Assembly: GCF_030813695.1 (NCBI RefSeq) | Contig: NZ_JAUSVA010000002.1 | Coordinates: forward strand, 5,022,001-5,086,000 | Source of the DNA: Kitasatospora herbaricolor | GTDB lineage: Bacteria; Actinomycetota; Actinomycetes; Streptomycetales; Streptomycetaceae | DNA length: 64,000 nucleotides | Direction: 5' to 3' | Shown: positions 57,401 through 64,000 of the stretch, piece by piece | Numbering within the stretch: the first letter of the stretch is position 1 | Layout of the letters: each line of letters begins with the position of its first letter | Made by a program: the position numbers and the translations under genes | The notes under the pieces: model-generated | Seen by the model: only the letters and a program-made list of their open reading frames with translations | Database searches by the model: none | Told to the model about the DNA's origin: nothing

Positions 57401-58147
57401 ATGATCGTCATGGCCGCCCCTGCCGCCCCCGACATCCTGCTCACCTCGCGTCCCCTGGACGAGTACTGCGGGCTCTTCGGCCTCACCCGGGCCGCCCTCG
57501 CCGCCGTCGCAGGCCCCGTCCTGGACTGCCCCGGCGGGGCCGCCGGGCTCACCGCCGAGGCCCGCGCGCTCGGCTGCCACGTCATCGCCGCCGACCCGGC
57601 GTACGCCGCGCCGCTGCCCGCCGTCACCGCCCGCGCGCTGGCCGGCCGGGAGGCCATGGCCGGCGCGATGCGGGCCGCCCCGCACCTCTACCCGGCGCCC
57701 CGGGATCTCCCGCCCGACCGCTACCTGCGCAGCTGGGACCGCGCCCGCCGGCTGTTCGCCGCCGACACCGCGGCCCACCCCGAGGACTACGTCGCCGCCG
57801 CGCTGCCCCGGCTCCCGTTCGCCGACCACACCTTCGCGCTCACCCTCAGCTGCTACCTGCTGCTCGCCTACCCCGGCCGGTTCGCCCCCCGCCACCAGCT
57901 GGCCGGGCTGCTGGAACTCGCCCGGGTCACCGCCCCCGGCGGCGAGGCCCGGATCTACCCCCTGCACGACGGCGACGGCCGGCGCTGCCCGCACCTGGAC
58001 GACCTGCGCCGGGAGCTCGGGCGGCACCGGGTCGGCAGCGAGATCCGTGTCTTCCCCCGCCCCGGCGACGGCCGCACCCGCCGGATCCTGGTGCTGACCC
58101 ACGCCCGCTCCCGGAACCACCGGTCCGCCGGGGTGGCCAGCCGTTAG
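57401..58147 (+). CDS. SAM-dependent methyltransferase-like protein
   Basis: 248 aa. Rossmann-like N-terminus: VLDCPGGAAGLTAEARALGCHVIAADPAY contains a recognisable SAM-binding motif I and post-I acidic residue, later LPFADHTFALTLSCYLLLAY resembles motif II. Many Arg/Pro residues and no clear substrate clue. Similar stand-alone class I methyltransferases in Streptomyces are uncharacterised. ATG 57401 and ATG 57410 are both possible; the second (MAAPAAPDI) is closer to the fold. It ends 11 bp before the next gene. Confidence 0.75.
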   Translation: MIVMAAPAAPDILLTSRPLDEYCGLFGLTRAALAAVAGPVLDCPGGAAGLTAEARALGCHVIAADPAYAAPLPAVTARALAGREAMAGAMRAAPHLYPAPRDLPPDRYLRSWDRARRLFAADTAAHPEDYVAAALPRLPFADHTFALTLSCYLLLAYPGRFAPRHQLAGLLELARVTAPGGEARIYPLHDGDGRRCPHLDDLRRELGRHRVGSEIRVFPRPGDGRTRRILVLTHARSRNHRSAGVASR

Positions 58148-58158
58148 CGTGTCTGCCC

Positions 58159-58917
58159 ATGGACCTCACCGACCCGCCCGTGACCGCCGGCCCCGCGGCC
58201 GTGCCCGGCGCCCACCGCCTGCTCGACATACCCGGCGTCCGCAACGCCCGCGACGTGGGCGGGTTCCGCACCACCGACGGCGCGCGGGTGCGCACCGGGC
58301 TGCTCTACCGGTCCGGCTGGCTCGCCGAGCTCGCCCCGGAGGGCACCCGGGCCCTCGCCAAGCTCGGCGTGCGCACCGTCCTCGACCTGCGGGACCCGGC
58401 GGAGATGCTGGTCCGCCCGGACCGCCTGGGCGGCCTGGACGTCAGCACCTCCCACCACCCGCTGCTCCCGCAGGACGGCGTCGACCACTACGGCGAGCCG
58501 CTCCACGAGGCGTACCGGCTGATCACCGACGCCGCCGACGGCACCCTGCCCGCCCTGCTCGGCCGGCTCACCGAGCCCGAGGCGCTGCCCGCGCTGCTGC
58601 ACTGCGCGGTGGGCCGCGACCGCACCGGCATCGCGGTGGCCGTCCTGCTGAGCGTGCTCGGGGTGCCCGACGAGGACATCGTGGACGACTACCTGCTGTC
58701 CAACCTGGGCCTCGGACTGCTGGACGGCGTCCCGCAGGAGTACCTGGACGCCAAGGGCGTCGTCCGGTTCACCGAGATCGTCGGCCCCGAGCTGATCACC
58801 GGCGCGCTGGCCGCGCTGCGCGGGCGCCACGGCTCCCTGCCGGCGTTCCTGGCCTGGGCCGGGCTCGGTGAGGAGGGGGTGGCCCGCCTGCGTGCGCTCT
58901 TCCTCGAACCGGCCTGA
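58159..58917 (+). CDS. Tyrosine-protein phosphatase, paralogue of the 7153 gene
   Basis: 252 aa. P-loop HCAVGRDRTG with nucleophile C149; IPGVRNARDVGGF and YRSGWLAELAPEG match the actinobacterial PTP family. It shares domain order and length with the phosphatase at 7153 but differs in surface loops. Close spacing (11 bp) to the methyltransferase gene suggests a two-gene transcript. Confidence 0.88.
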   Translation: MDLTDPPVTAGPAAVPGAHRLLDIPGVRNARDVGGFRTTDGARVRTGLLYRSGWLAELAPEGTRALAKLGVRTVLDLRDPAEMLVRPDRLGGLDVSTSHHPLLPQDGVDHYGEPLHEAYRLITDAADGTLPALLGRLTEPEALPALLHCAVGRDRTGIAVAVLLSVLGVPDEDIVDDYLLSNLGLGLLDGVPQEYLDAKGVVRFTEIVGPELITGALAALRGRHGSLPAFLAWAGLGEEGVARLRALFLEPA

Positions 58918-58972
58918 GCCCGGACCGGGCCTGGGTCCGGGCGCGGCCTCAGACCCGGCCTCAGGCCCGGCC

Positions 58973-60067
58973 TCAGCCCTGGACCGGCGCCGCGGACTGG
59001 TGGGGCACGACCGGGGCGGCGTCCACCCGGGCCAGGATCTTCTCGGCCAGCCAGCTCCGGTCCGAGCCGTACGGGATGCCCTCCGGGGCGACCAGTTGCG
59101 AGGCCACCGCGTCCCGCAACCGGTGCCACTCGCCGGCGGCCAGCCGGGAGAGCAGCCCGCGGGCCGCCAGCAGCGCGTGGTACTGCTCGAAGCCCGAGCG
59201 GGGGCGCTCGATCGCCTCCAGGACGCTGTCGAGGTCGGCCAGTGCCGGGTCGCCCTGCATCAGCGCGAGGGCCTGCACCCGCCGTCCCTCCGAGCCGTCC
59301 GCGAACAGCTCCCGGACCTGACCGGCGGTCAGGGCCGAACGGCGCGCGGTCGACCGCACCTCGGCGACCACGTTCTCCGGGCTGGCGTCGCCGGCGGGCG
59401 GCAACTGCTCCCGGACGGTCTCCGGCCGGTCGGTGCTGGTGCCCAGCAGCCCCAGGCGCTGCATCGCCCGGACCCGCAGGTCGTCCGCGCCCACCTTGTC
59501 GCCCTTGCGGTCCCGGTCCTGCCCCGCGAGGAAGAGGTCGAGCGCGCGGTCGGCGTCCGACAGGGCCCGGGGCAGCAGCAGCCGGGTGGCCAGCCAGCCG
59601 GCCAGGAACCCGAGCACCAGGAAGTACAGCACCAGCGCGGCCGCGAACGGCGCCGCCCCCGGATCGCCGCCGAGGGCCGGGGCGAGTGCCGCGCCGAGCT
59701 GGTGCAGCCGGGCGCCGAGCGAGCCCAGCTGGGTCAGACCGACGCCGAGCAGCACCTTGGTCAGCCAGTCCGAGACCTGCTCCAGGTTGGTGTTCGGCAC
59801 GTACGAGTCGCGCACCGGGCCGCCGGCCGGGCCGGGCTGCTCGCCGGAGCGCATCCGCGGCACCCCGAACAGGAACCCCAGGGCGCCGCCCAGCACCGCC
59901 GCCGCCCCGGCGACCGTCAGACCGCCGCCCAGGGCCTGCAGGGGGTGCGCCCGCCCCAGCCCGAACAGCAGCAACCCGGTCAGTCCCACCCCGAGCATGC
60001 CCGCCGCCGCCGTCCGCCGCGCCGCCCGCAGCTGTGCCGCGCCCCCGGCCGCCCTTGCCCCCGCCAT
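58973..60067 (-). CDS. Unrecognised membrane protein with long cytosolic C-terminus
   Basis: 364 aa. Two N-terminal hydrophobic segments (about 22-42 and 44-66), then FLFGVPRMRS, a soluble stretch with YVPNTNLEQVSDWLTKVLLGVGL, a third hydrophobic helix around 140-165 and a ~190-residue cytosolic region of helical repeats. The NTNLEQ-DWLTK pattern occurs in uncharacterised multidomain proteins; I do not know a function. Its mRNA seems to begin about 290 nt upstream, with a short open frame and a large hairpin in the leader. Confidence 0.65.
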   Translation of the reverse strand: MAGARAAGGAAQLRAARRTAAAGMLGVGLTGLLLFGLGRAHPLQALGGGLTVAGAAAVLGGALGFLFGVPRMRSGEQPGPAGGPVRDSYVPNTNLEQVSDWLTKVLLGVGLTQLGSLGARLHQLGAALAPALGGDPGAAPFAAALVLYFLVLGFLAGWLATRLLLPRALSDADRALDLFLAGQDRDRKGDKVGADDLRVRAMQRLGLLGTSTDRPETVREQLPPAGDASPENVVAEVRSTARRSALTAGQVRELFADGSEGRRVQALALMQGDPALADLDSVLEAIERPRSGFEQYHALLAARGLLSRLAAGEWHRLRDAVASQLVAPEGIPYGSDRSWLAEKILARVDAAPVVPHQSAAPVQG

Positions 60068-60140
60068 CGCCGTACCCCCTGCGTCAGCCCCGTGAAGTCG
60101 GGCCGACTGTACCCAACGGGAGGCGCGCGGACACGCAGAC

Positions 60141-60227
60141 GGCCCGTGGGCTGCTCCCCGGTACCAGAGCCCGGCGCCGGGCTGCTGGCACCGGGGCACC
60201 GGGGATGTTCCGGTGAGCCCACGGGCC
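60141..60227 (-). promoter_or_regulatory. Large nested hairpin in the leader of the membrane-protein gene
   Basis: Outer 12-bp arms (60141-60152 and 60216-60227), middle arms CCCCGGTACCAG and CTGGCACCGGGG, and inner 16-bp palindrome AGCCCGGCGCCGGGCT (60168-60183). It ends 74 bp before the downstream start and could act as an attenuator. Confidence 0.6.
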
Positions 60228-60297
60228 GGGTGACTGCTTGGGAATCGCCTGCCGCCGGAGGCCGGTCACGACCTCAACTGCACAGGCAGGGGCGGCT

Positions 60298-60336
60298 CTA
60301 GCGAGCAGCCACCTCACACATCCTGACGGTACTCAA
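60298..60336 (-). CDS. Possible leader peptide (uORF)
   Basis: On the minus strand a TTG at 60336 opens a 12-codon frame (STVRMCEVAAR after the start) ending in TAG at 60298. The sequence AAAGGAGGTGATCC just upstream is a full complement of the 16S rRNA 3' end, with 9 nt between GGAGG and the TTG. An ATG inside the frame (60321) is also possible. Small and unconfirmed, but the Shine-Dalgarno is exceptional. Confidence 0.45.
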   Translation of the reverse strand: MSTVRMCEVAAR

Positions 60337-60365
60337 CCAGGATCACCTCCTTTCAGTGTGCCGCC

Positions 60366-60395
60366 ACGATAGGCACGCGACCCGAGCGGGGGCAA
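60366..60395 (-). promoter_or_regulatory. Promoter of the leader/membrane-protein transcript
   Basis: Minus-strand TTGCCC (plus 60390-60395) and TATCGT (plus 60366-60371) with an 18-nt spacer, followed within about 12 nt by the strong Shine-Dalgarno of the short frame. Confidence 0.5.
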
Positions 60396-60427
60396 CGGAT
60401 TTAAGCGGCGGTTTTCCCGGGATCCGC

Positions 60428-61249
60428 TCAGGCGGTCCGGAGCTTCTGCTTGACCGCCGAGAAGTCGATCACGTCGTCGGCGGGCGGGGCCTTGAGGTCC
60501 AGCGGCTTGTCGAAGTCGCTGAAGGTCAGCTGCCCGGGCTCGGCGCCCGCGGTCTGCTCCATCCGCACCAGGTAGGGCTTGCCCTGGGTGGCGACGTACA
60601 GGGTGCTGTTCTCGCCGCCGGAGTCGGTGGCGGTGATGCTGAAGGCCTTGGTGCCGTCGACGTCGGCGGCACCGCCCTTGGTGTACTTGTCGCCGCTGGT
60701 GCCGTCGTCCTTGCTGACGGCCCCGATGAGGTCGCAGACCTCCGCCATCTCCTTCAGGCTCGGGTCGTCCTGCCCGTTGGTGATGTAGCGGCCCTTGAAG
60801 AGCTCGGCCAGCACGGCGCCGCTCTTGGCGTTGCCCTCCTTGGCGGCCACCGTGTTCCAGAACACCGCGTCCGGCTTGATCCAGGTCCGGCCGCCGATCC
60901 GGACCAGCTCGACCTTGCCCTCGCTTCCGGTGCCGACGCTTCCGGCGCAGTCGCCGGCCTTGCTGGCGGCGAGGTCGAAGGTCAGCTTGCCGCCTTCGAT
61001 CGTCAGGGTGCCGTTGACCTTCACCGAGTCGAGGCCGCCCATCGCGGTCCGGGCCCGCTTGACGACCTCCTCGGCGCCGAGCTTCTCGACGTCGACCGAC
61101 TCCGCCCTGGCGGCCGGGGCGGCCGCCCCGGCCTTGTCGCCCGCCCTGTCGCCGGCCTTGTCGCCGGCCTTGTCCCCGCCGCAGGCGGTGGCGCCCGCGA
61201 ACAGCAGGGCACAGGCGATCGATGCGGACACGAAGTGCTTTGTTGGCAC
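60428..61249 (-). CDS. LppX/LprG-like lipoprotein
   Basis: 273 aa. GTG start, short signal peptide with lipobox-like GATACGGD, then a repeated Gly-Asp-Lys-Ala linker (GDKAGDKAGDRAGDKAG) and a mixed alpha/beta domain with VKVNGTLTIEGG and ISITATDSGGENSTLYVATQGKPYLVRME resembling the LppX/LprG family of lipid-binding lipoproteins. Anchored to the outer face of the membrane. One internal Cys pair is possible (GDCAGS...VCDL). Predicted lipid or lipoprotein handling, not demonstrated. Confidence 0.78.
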   Translation of the reverse strand: MPTKHFVSASIACALLFAGATACGGDKAGDKAGDRAGDKAGAAAPAARAESVDVEKLGAEEVVKRARTAMGGLDSVKVNGTLTIEGGKLTFDLAASKAGDCAGSVGTGSEGKVELVRIGGRTWIKPDAVFWNTVAAKEGNAKSGAVLAELFKGRYITNGQDDPSLKEMAEVCDLIGAVSKDDGTSGDKYTKGGAADVDGTKAFSITATDSGGENSTLYVATQGKPYLVRMEQTAGAEPGQLTFSDFDKPLDLKAPPADDVIDFSAVKQKLRTA

Positions 61250-61525
61250 GGAACTTCCCCCTGAAATCTTGGCTCGCCGAATCCGGGTCGGCGGTGCCGT
61301 TCGGAGATTCATTGTGGTGAGGGCGGCCGGGGTTCGCCGGTGGTTTCCCGAGCGTGTTACCCGTTGCCAGGACCGGGAATTCCGCGACCGGAACGTTCCG
61401 AACGCCTGTGCCCAGCGGCTGCCGGGCGGCGCTCTCCGAGGTGTCGGGACGTGCCGGGACGTGCCGGCCGGGGTCTGGACGCCGGTGCGCGCACGCCGAC
61501 CCGTCCGCCGGATGCCCGGGTACGG

Positions 61526-61560
61526 CAGAAGGCCCGGCAGATGATCTGCCGGGCCTTCTG
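61526..61560 (-). terminator. Terminator after tRNA-fMet
   Basis: Perfect 17-bp arms CAGAAGGCCCGGCAGAT/ATCTGCCGGGCCTTCTG with essentially no loop base beyond G61543. In minus-strand direction it lies 11 nt after the tRNA 3' end. Confidence 0.8.
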
Positions 61561-61570
61561 TGCTACTGAG

Positions 61571-61644
61571 TAGCGGGGACAGGATTTGAACCTGCGACCT
61601 CTGGGTTATGAGCCCAGCGAGCTACCGAGCTGCTCCACCCCGCG
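61571..61644 (-). tRNA. Initiator tRNA-fMet (CAU)
   Basis: 74 nt. Anticodon loop CTCATAA gives CAU. The anticodon stem holds three consecutive G:C pairs (GGGCTCATAACCC), and position 1 (C) does not pair with position 72 (U): both are hallmarks of bacterial initiator tRNA. D arm AGCAGCTCGGTAGCTC and T arm GGTTCAAATCC are intact. CCA not encoded. Confidence 0.95.
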
Positions 61645-61705
61645 TCGGTAAACACAACAGTACGTGGATGTGGCCCGAATGGGAAATCGGTTTACCGCGC
61701 GGGGG

Positions 61706-63238
61706 TCAGCCGGCCGCCGGCGGGGCGGGCCGGACCGTCGCCGGCGGGTCCTCGGACGGGCTGCCGGGCGGCTTGTCGTGTCCGGGCGCGGCCGCGGCAG
61801 CCGCCCGGGAGAGGTCCGCCCGGGAGGCGGCGGCCCGGCCCGGTGCCGCCCGGCCGCCGGCGTGCCGCACCGTCCGGGCCCGGGCCCACACCGCGAACGA
61901 GACCAGGGCGGCGAAGCACGGCACCATCAGCGTCCCGTACACCAGCAGGAAGCCGTGGGTACCCAGGCCCGCGGCGGCGTTCCAGGTGCCGTGCAGGGCC
62001 ATCGCCAGCAGCAGCCCGCCCGGGGCCGCCAGCCGGGCCGGCCAGCGGCGGCCGGTGGTCAGCGTGATCGCCAGGCCGAGACCGGTCAGCGCGGTGAACA
62101 GCGGATGGGCGAAGGGGGACAGCAGGCCGCGCAGCACGAAGGTCTGCACGGTGCCGTCGAAGTCCCGCAGGCTGGGCGTCTCGCCGAGGCCGATGCTGTC
62201 CAGGCGCTGCTGCTGGTCGTCGGTGAAGGCCCGGCCCAGGTACAGGGCGTTCTCGGTGAACGCGAAGCCGCAGGCGGTGACCCCGCCCAGGACGATCCCG
62301 GCGGCCAGCGTGCGCGGGCGGGAGCGGGCGCGCGGGTGGGTCCGGGTCCGCGGGTAGGGGCGCAGGTACGGCAGCGGCCGCAGGTAGGGCCGCAGCCGCA
62401 GGTGCGGGCGGGCGTGCACCACGCTGCGTAGGCGGGCGTAGGCGCGCGGCGGCAGGTTGACGCGCAGCCGTGGACGGGCCGCCGCGCCCCGGCGCAGCAG
62501 TACCGCGCAGCCGCGTTCGGCGTGGCAGCGCAGCCGGCGGCGCACCGGCAGCAGGAGCAGCAGCAGGGCGGCGCCCTTGGCGCTCTCCTCGATCAGCGGG
62601 GTGGCGAAGTCGGCGCCCAGCGTCTCGCCGCGCAGCCCCTGGTGGGCGATCAGGAAGTCGCTGGCCCAGCCGTTGGCCAGGATCGCCACCGTGGTGGCCG
62701 CGCTGGAGCCCCAGGCCAGGCAGAACAGCAGGTGCCGCAGCGGCACCCGGGCGGTCTGGTTGAGCCAGGCCAGCGCTCCCAGGACGAACGGCAGCGGCAG
62801 CAGGGCCAGCCCGAGGCCGACGAACAGCCCGGTGGTGCCGGTCTGGCGCCGCACCAGGTGCAGGATCAGCACCGCGCAGCCGGCCAGCGCCAGGACCGCC
62901 CCGGCGGTGACGGAGGTCAGCGCGGGGTGCCGCAGCACCGGGTGCCGTCGCCGGCTCCCCGCCGCGTCGGCGTCCGGGCGCACGGCGGGGCCGGGCTCCG
63001 TCCGGACGCCGGCGGGCCTCGCGGGCGCGGCCGCCCGGGTGCTCCCCGGGACGGCCGCGGGGGCGGGCGGGGCGAGCGAGACCGCGGCGGCCCATCCGGT
63101 CAGTGGCAGCGGCCGGTGGGCCCCGCGGGTCCTGGGCCCCGGGATCGTCCGGGTGCCGGCGGTGCGCGTGGGTGCGTCCGGGGCTTCAGCGGCGGCGGCC
63201 GCCGGGCGGGCGGACCTCCCGCTGAACGGGCTGCTCAC
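61706..63238 (-). CDS. PrsW-family intramembrane protease with Arg/Pro-rich insertion
   Basis: 510 aa, about 8-9 membrane helices after a ~100-residue disordered N-terminus. PrsW signature: EExxK at E217-K221 (IEESAKG), FAFTEN around 327-330, and later HPLFTALTG and HGTWNAAAG with the metal-binding His. PrsW proteases cleave membrane anti-sigma factors. Between EExxK and FTEN, where the family has a short loop, there is an insertion of about 60-80 residues (approx 232-310) dense in Arg, Pro, Leu and Tyr (LRPYLRPLPYLRPYPRT). GTG start; no anti-sigma gene is adjacent. Confidence 0.85.
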   Translation of the reverse strand: MSSPFSGRSARPAAAAAEAPDAPTRTAGTRTIPGPRTRGAHRPLPLTGWAAAVSLAPPAPAAVPGSTRAAAPARPAGVRTEPGPAVRPDADAAGSRRRHPVLRHPALTSVTAGAVLALAGCAVLILHLVRRQTGTTGLFVGLGLALLPLPFVLGALAWLNQTARVPLRHLLFCLAWGSSAATTVAILANGWASDFLIAHQGLRGETLGADFATPLIEESAKGAALLLLLLPVRRRLRCHAERGCAVLLRRGAAARPRLRVNLPPRAYARLRSVVHARPHLRLRPYLRPLPYLRPYPRTRTHPRARSRPRTLAAGIVLGGVTACGFAFTENALYLGRAFTDDQQQRLDSIGLGETPSLRDFDGTVQTFVLRGLLSPFAHPLFTALTGLGLAITLTTGRRWPARLAAPGGLLLAMALHGTWNAAAGLGTHGFLLVYGTLMVPCFAALVSFAVWARARTVRHAGGRAAPGRAAASRADLSRAAAAAAPGHDKPPGSPSEDPPATVRPAPPAAG

Positions 63239-63334
63239 GCGGCAAAGGGTAGGGGACGATTCGGGCCCCGCGGGAGACCTCGGCACAATAGGCACCTGAA
63301 CGATCACCCATGGTGACCAGGTGGCCGGGTTCGG

Positions 63335-64000
63335 TCAGCGGCGGCGGAACAGCAGGTCGTGCACCACGTGCCCCTTGGCGATGCCGGCCCGCTCGAACTT
63401 CGTCACCGGCCGCCAGTCGGGCCGCGGCGCGTAGCCGGGCACGCTGCCGGCGGGGTGCTCGGACGGCTCCAGCCAGCCCGTGCCGTCACCCTCCGGGTGC
63501 AGGTTCTCCAGCTCGGGGGAGGCGGAGAGCACCGCCAGCATCTGCTCGGCGTACGGCTCCCAGTCGGTCGCGCAGTGCACCAGAGCGCCGGGGGCGAGCC
63601 GGGGCAGCACGAGGTCCAGGAAGGACGGCTGGACCAGCCGGCGCTTGTGGTGCTTCGGCTTCGGCCACGGGTCGGCGAAGTAGACCCGCAGCCCGGCCAG
63701 CGAGGCGTCGGGCAGCATGTCGCGGAGCAGGATCACCGCGTCACCGGCGGCCGGCCGCACGTTGGTCGAGCCGGCCCGCTCCAGCAACTGGAGCAGGTTG
63801 CCGTGACCGGGGGTGTGCACATCGGCGGCGAGGATGCCCGTCCCCGGGTCGGCGGCGGCCATCGCGGCCGTCGTCTCGCCCATGCCGAAGCCGATCTCCA
63901 GGGTCACCGGCAGGCCGCCGAACAGCTCGGGCAGCGACAGCGGACTGCCGTCGATCGCGATCCCGTACTGCTCCCAGCCCCGGTCCAGCGCACCGGCCTG
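63335..64000 (-). CDS. trmB: tRNA (guanine-N7)-methyltransferase, 5' end cut by window
   Basis: Partial: 222 codons before the window edge, including the stop. Motifs: SAM-binding EIGFGMGE, then DVHTPGHG, and DPWPKPKHHKRR, the TrmB signature for m7G46 formation. The frame continues upstream of a former internal start (LFGGLPVTLEI...) to the window edge, so the start lies outside. Housekeeping gene. Confidence 0.9.
   Translation of the reverse strand, partial: QAGALDRGWEQYGIAIDGSPLSLPELFGGLPVTLEIGFGMGETTAAMAAADPGTGILAADVHTPGHGNLLQLLERAGSTNVRPAAGDAVILLRDMLPDASLAGLRVYFADPWPKPKHHKRRLVQPSFLDLVLPRLAPGALVHCATDWEPYAEQMLAVLSASPELENLHPEGDGTGWLEPSEHPAGSVPGYAPRPDWRPVTKFERAGIAKGHVVHDLLFRRR

Noticed and set aside
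60340..60354. GGATCACCTCCTTTC, identical to the 3' end of 16S rRNA
   Set aside because: No rRNA sequence lies upstream on the plus strand. Read on the minus strand it is a full-length Shine-Dalgarno.

Overview
The window comes from a very GC-rich actinomycete chromosome, almost certainly Streptomycetaceae (Streptomyces or Kitasatospora). The evidence is extreme third-position GC, GTG starts, four-base ATGA/GTGA gene overlaps, two conservon operons, PF13796-type sensor and YiaA/B proteins, an XRE-cupin/small membrane protein pair and a c-di-AMP riboswitch ahead of an M23 peptidase. It is ordinary chromosomal sequence: no phage, transposase, CRISPR array or rRNA is visible. Two tRNA genes are present, tRNA-Lys(UUU) and initiator tRNA-fMet.

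Layout. 0-10 kb holds single-gene units: PARG-type hydrolase, SLC13/ArsB-type permease, DacB-type carboxypeptidase, LtrA membrane protein, ricin-type lectin, Vsr endonuclease, tyrosine phosphatase, SDR and nucleotidyltransferase, then tRNA-Lys. 10.0-10.87 kb is decayed DNA with an acyl-CoA dehydrogenase remnant and a perfect 19-bp inverted repeat. 10.9-27.6 kb is a carbohydrate region: LacI regulator, substrate-binding lipoprotein, two ABC permeases, GH13 alpha-glucosidase, and two large secreted GH87 alpha-1,3-glucanases built differently around the same catalytic Asp...Asp-Asp triad. A WYL regulator and two small genes lie between the two glucanases. 28-33 kb is conservon 1 (histidine-kinase-like, roadblock, DUF742, GTPase, P450). 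33-43.5 kb has a VOC protein, a beta-phosphoglucomutase/GH65 phosphorylase pair, a PoxB-type enzyme, an XRE-cupin regulator with a 59-aa membrane protein, a MocR regulator divergent from an AhpD-like protein, and a PEP-mutase-family enzyme. 43.5-48.7 kb is conservon 2, with two P450s whose genes overlap by 151 bp. 48.8-64 kb has a SpoIIE-type phosphatase, an alpha/beta hydrolase-TetR operon, the riboswitch-controlled M23 peptidase, GNAT and methyltransferase genes, a second tyrosine phosphatase, two envelope proteins, tRNA-fMet, a PrsW-type protease and the 3' part of trmB, cut by the window edge.

How genes work together. The strongest functional grouping is a putative alpha-1,3-glucan (fungal cell wall or mutan) utilisation locus. 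Secreted GH87 enzymes would release nigero-oligosaccharides, the ABC system would import them, GH13 would hydrolyse them, and the GH65/beta-PGM pair could add a phosphorolytic route. The conservons are membrane-associated G-protein-like signalling modules carrying CYP157-like P450s in which the K-helix ExxR arginine is a tryptophan. Several regulators sit beside clear palindromes that are probably their own operators. A structured leader with a perfect Shine-Dalgarno and a short open frame precedes an unrecognised membrane protein near 60 kb.
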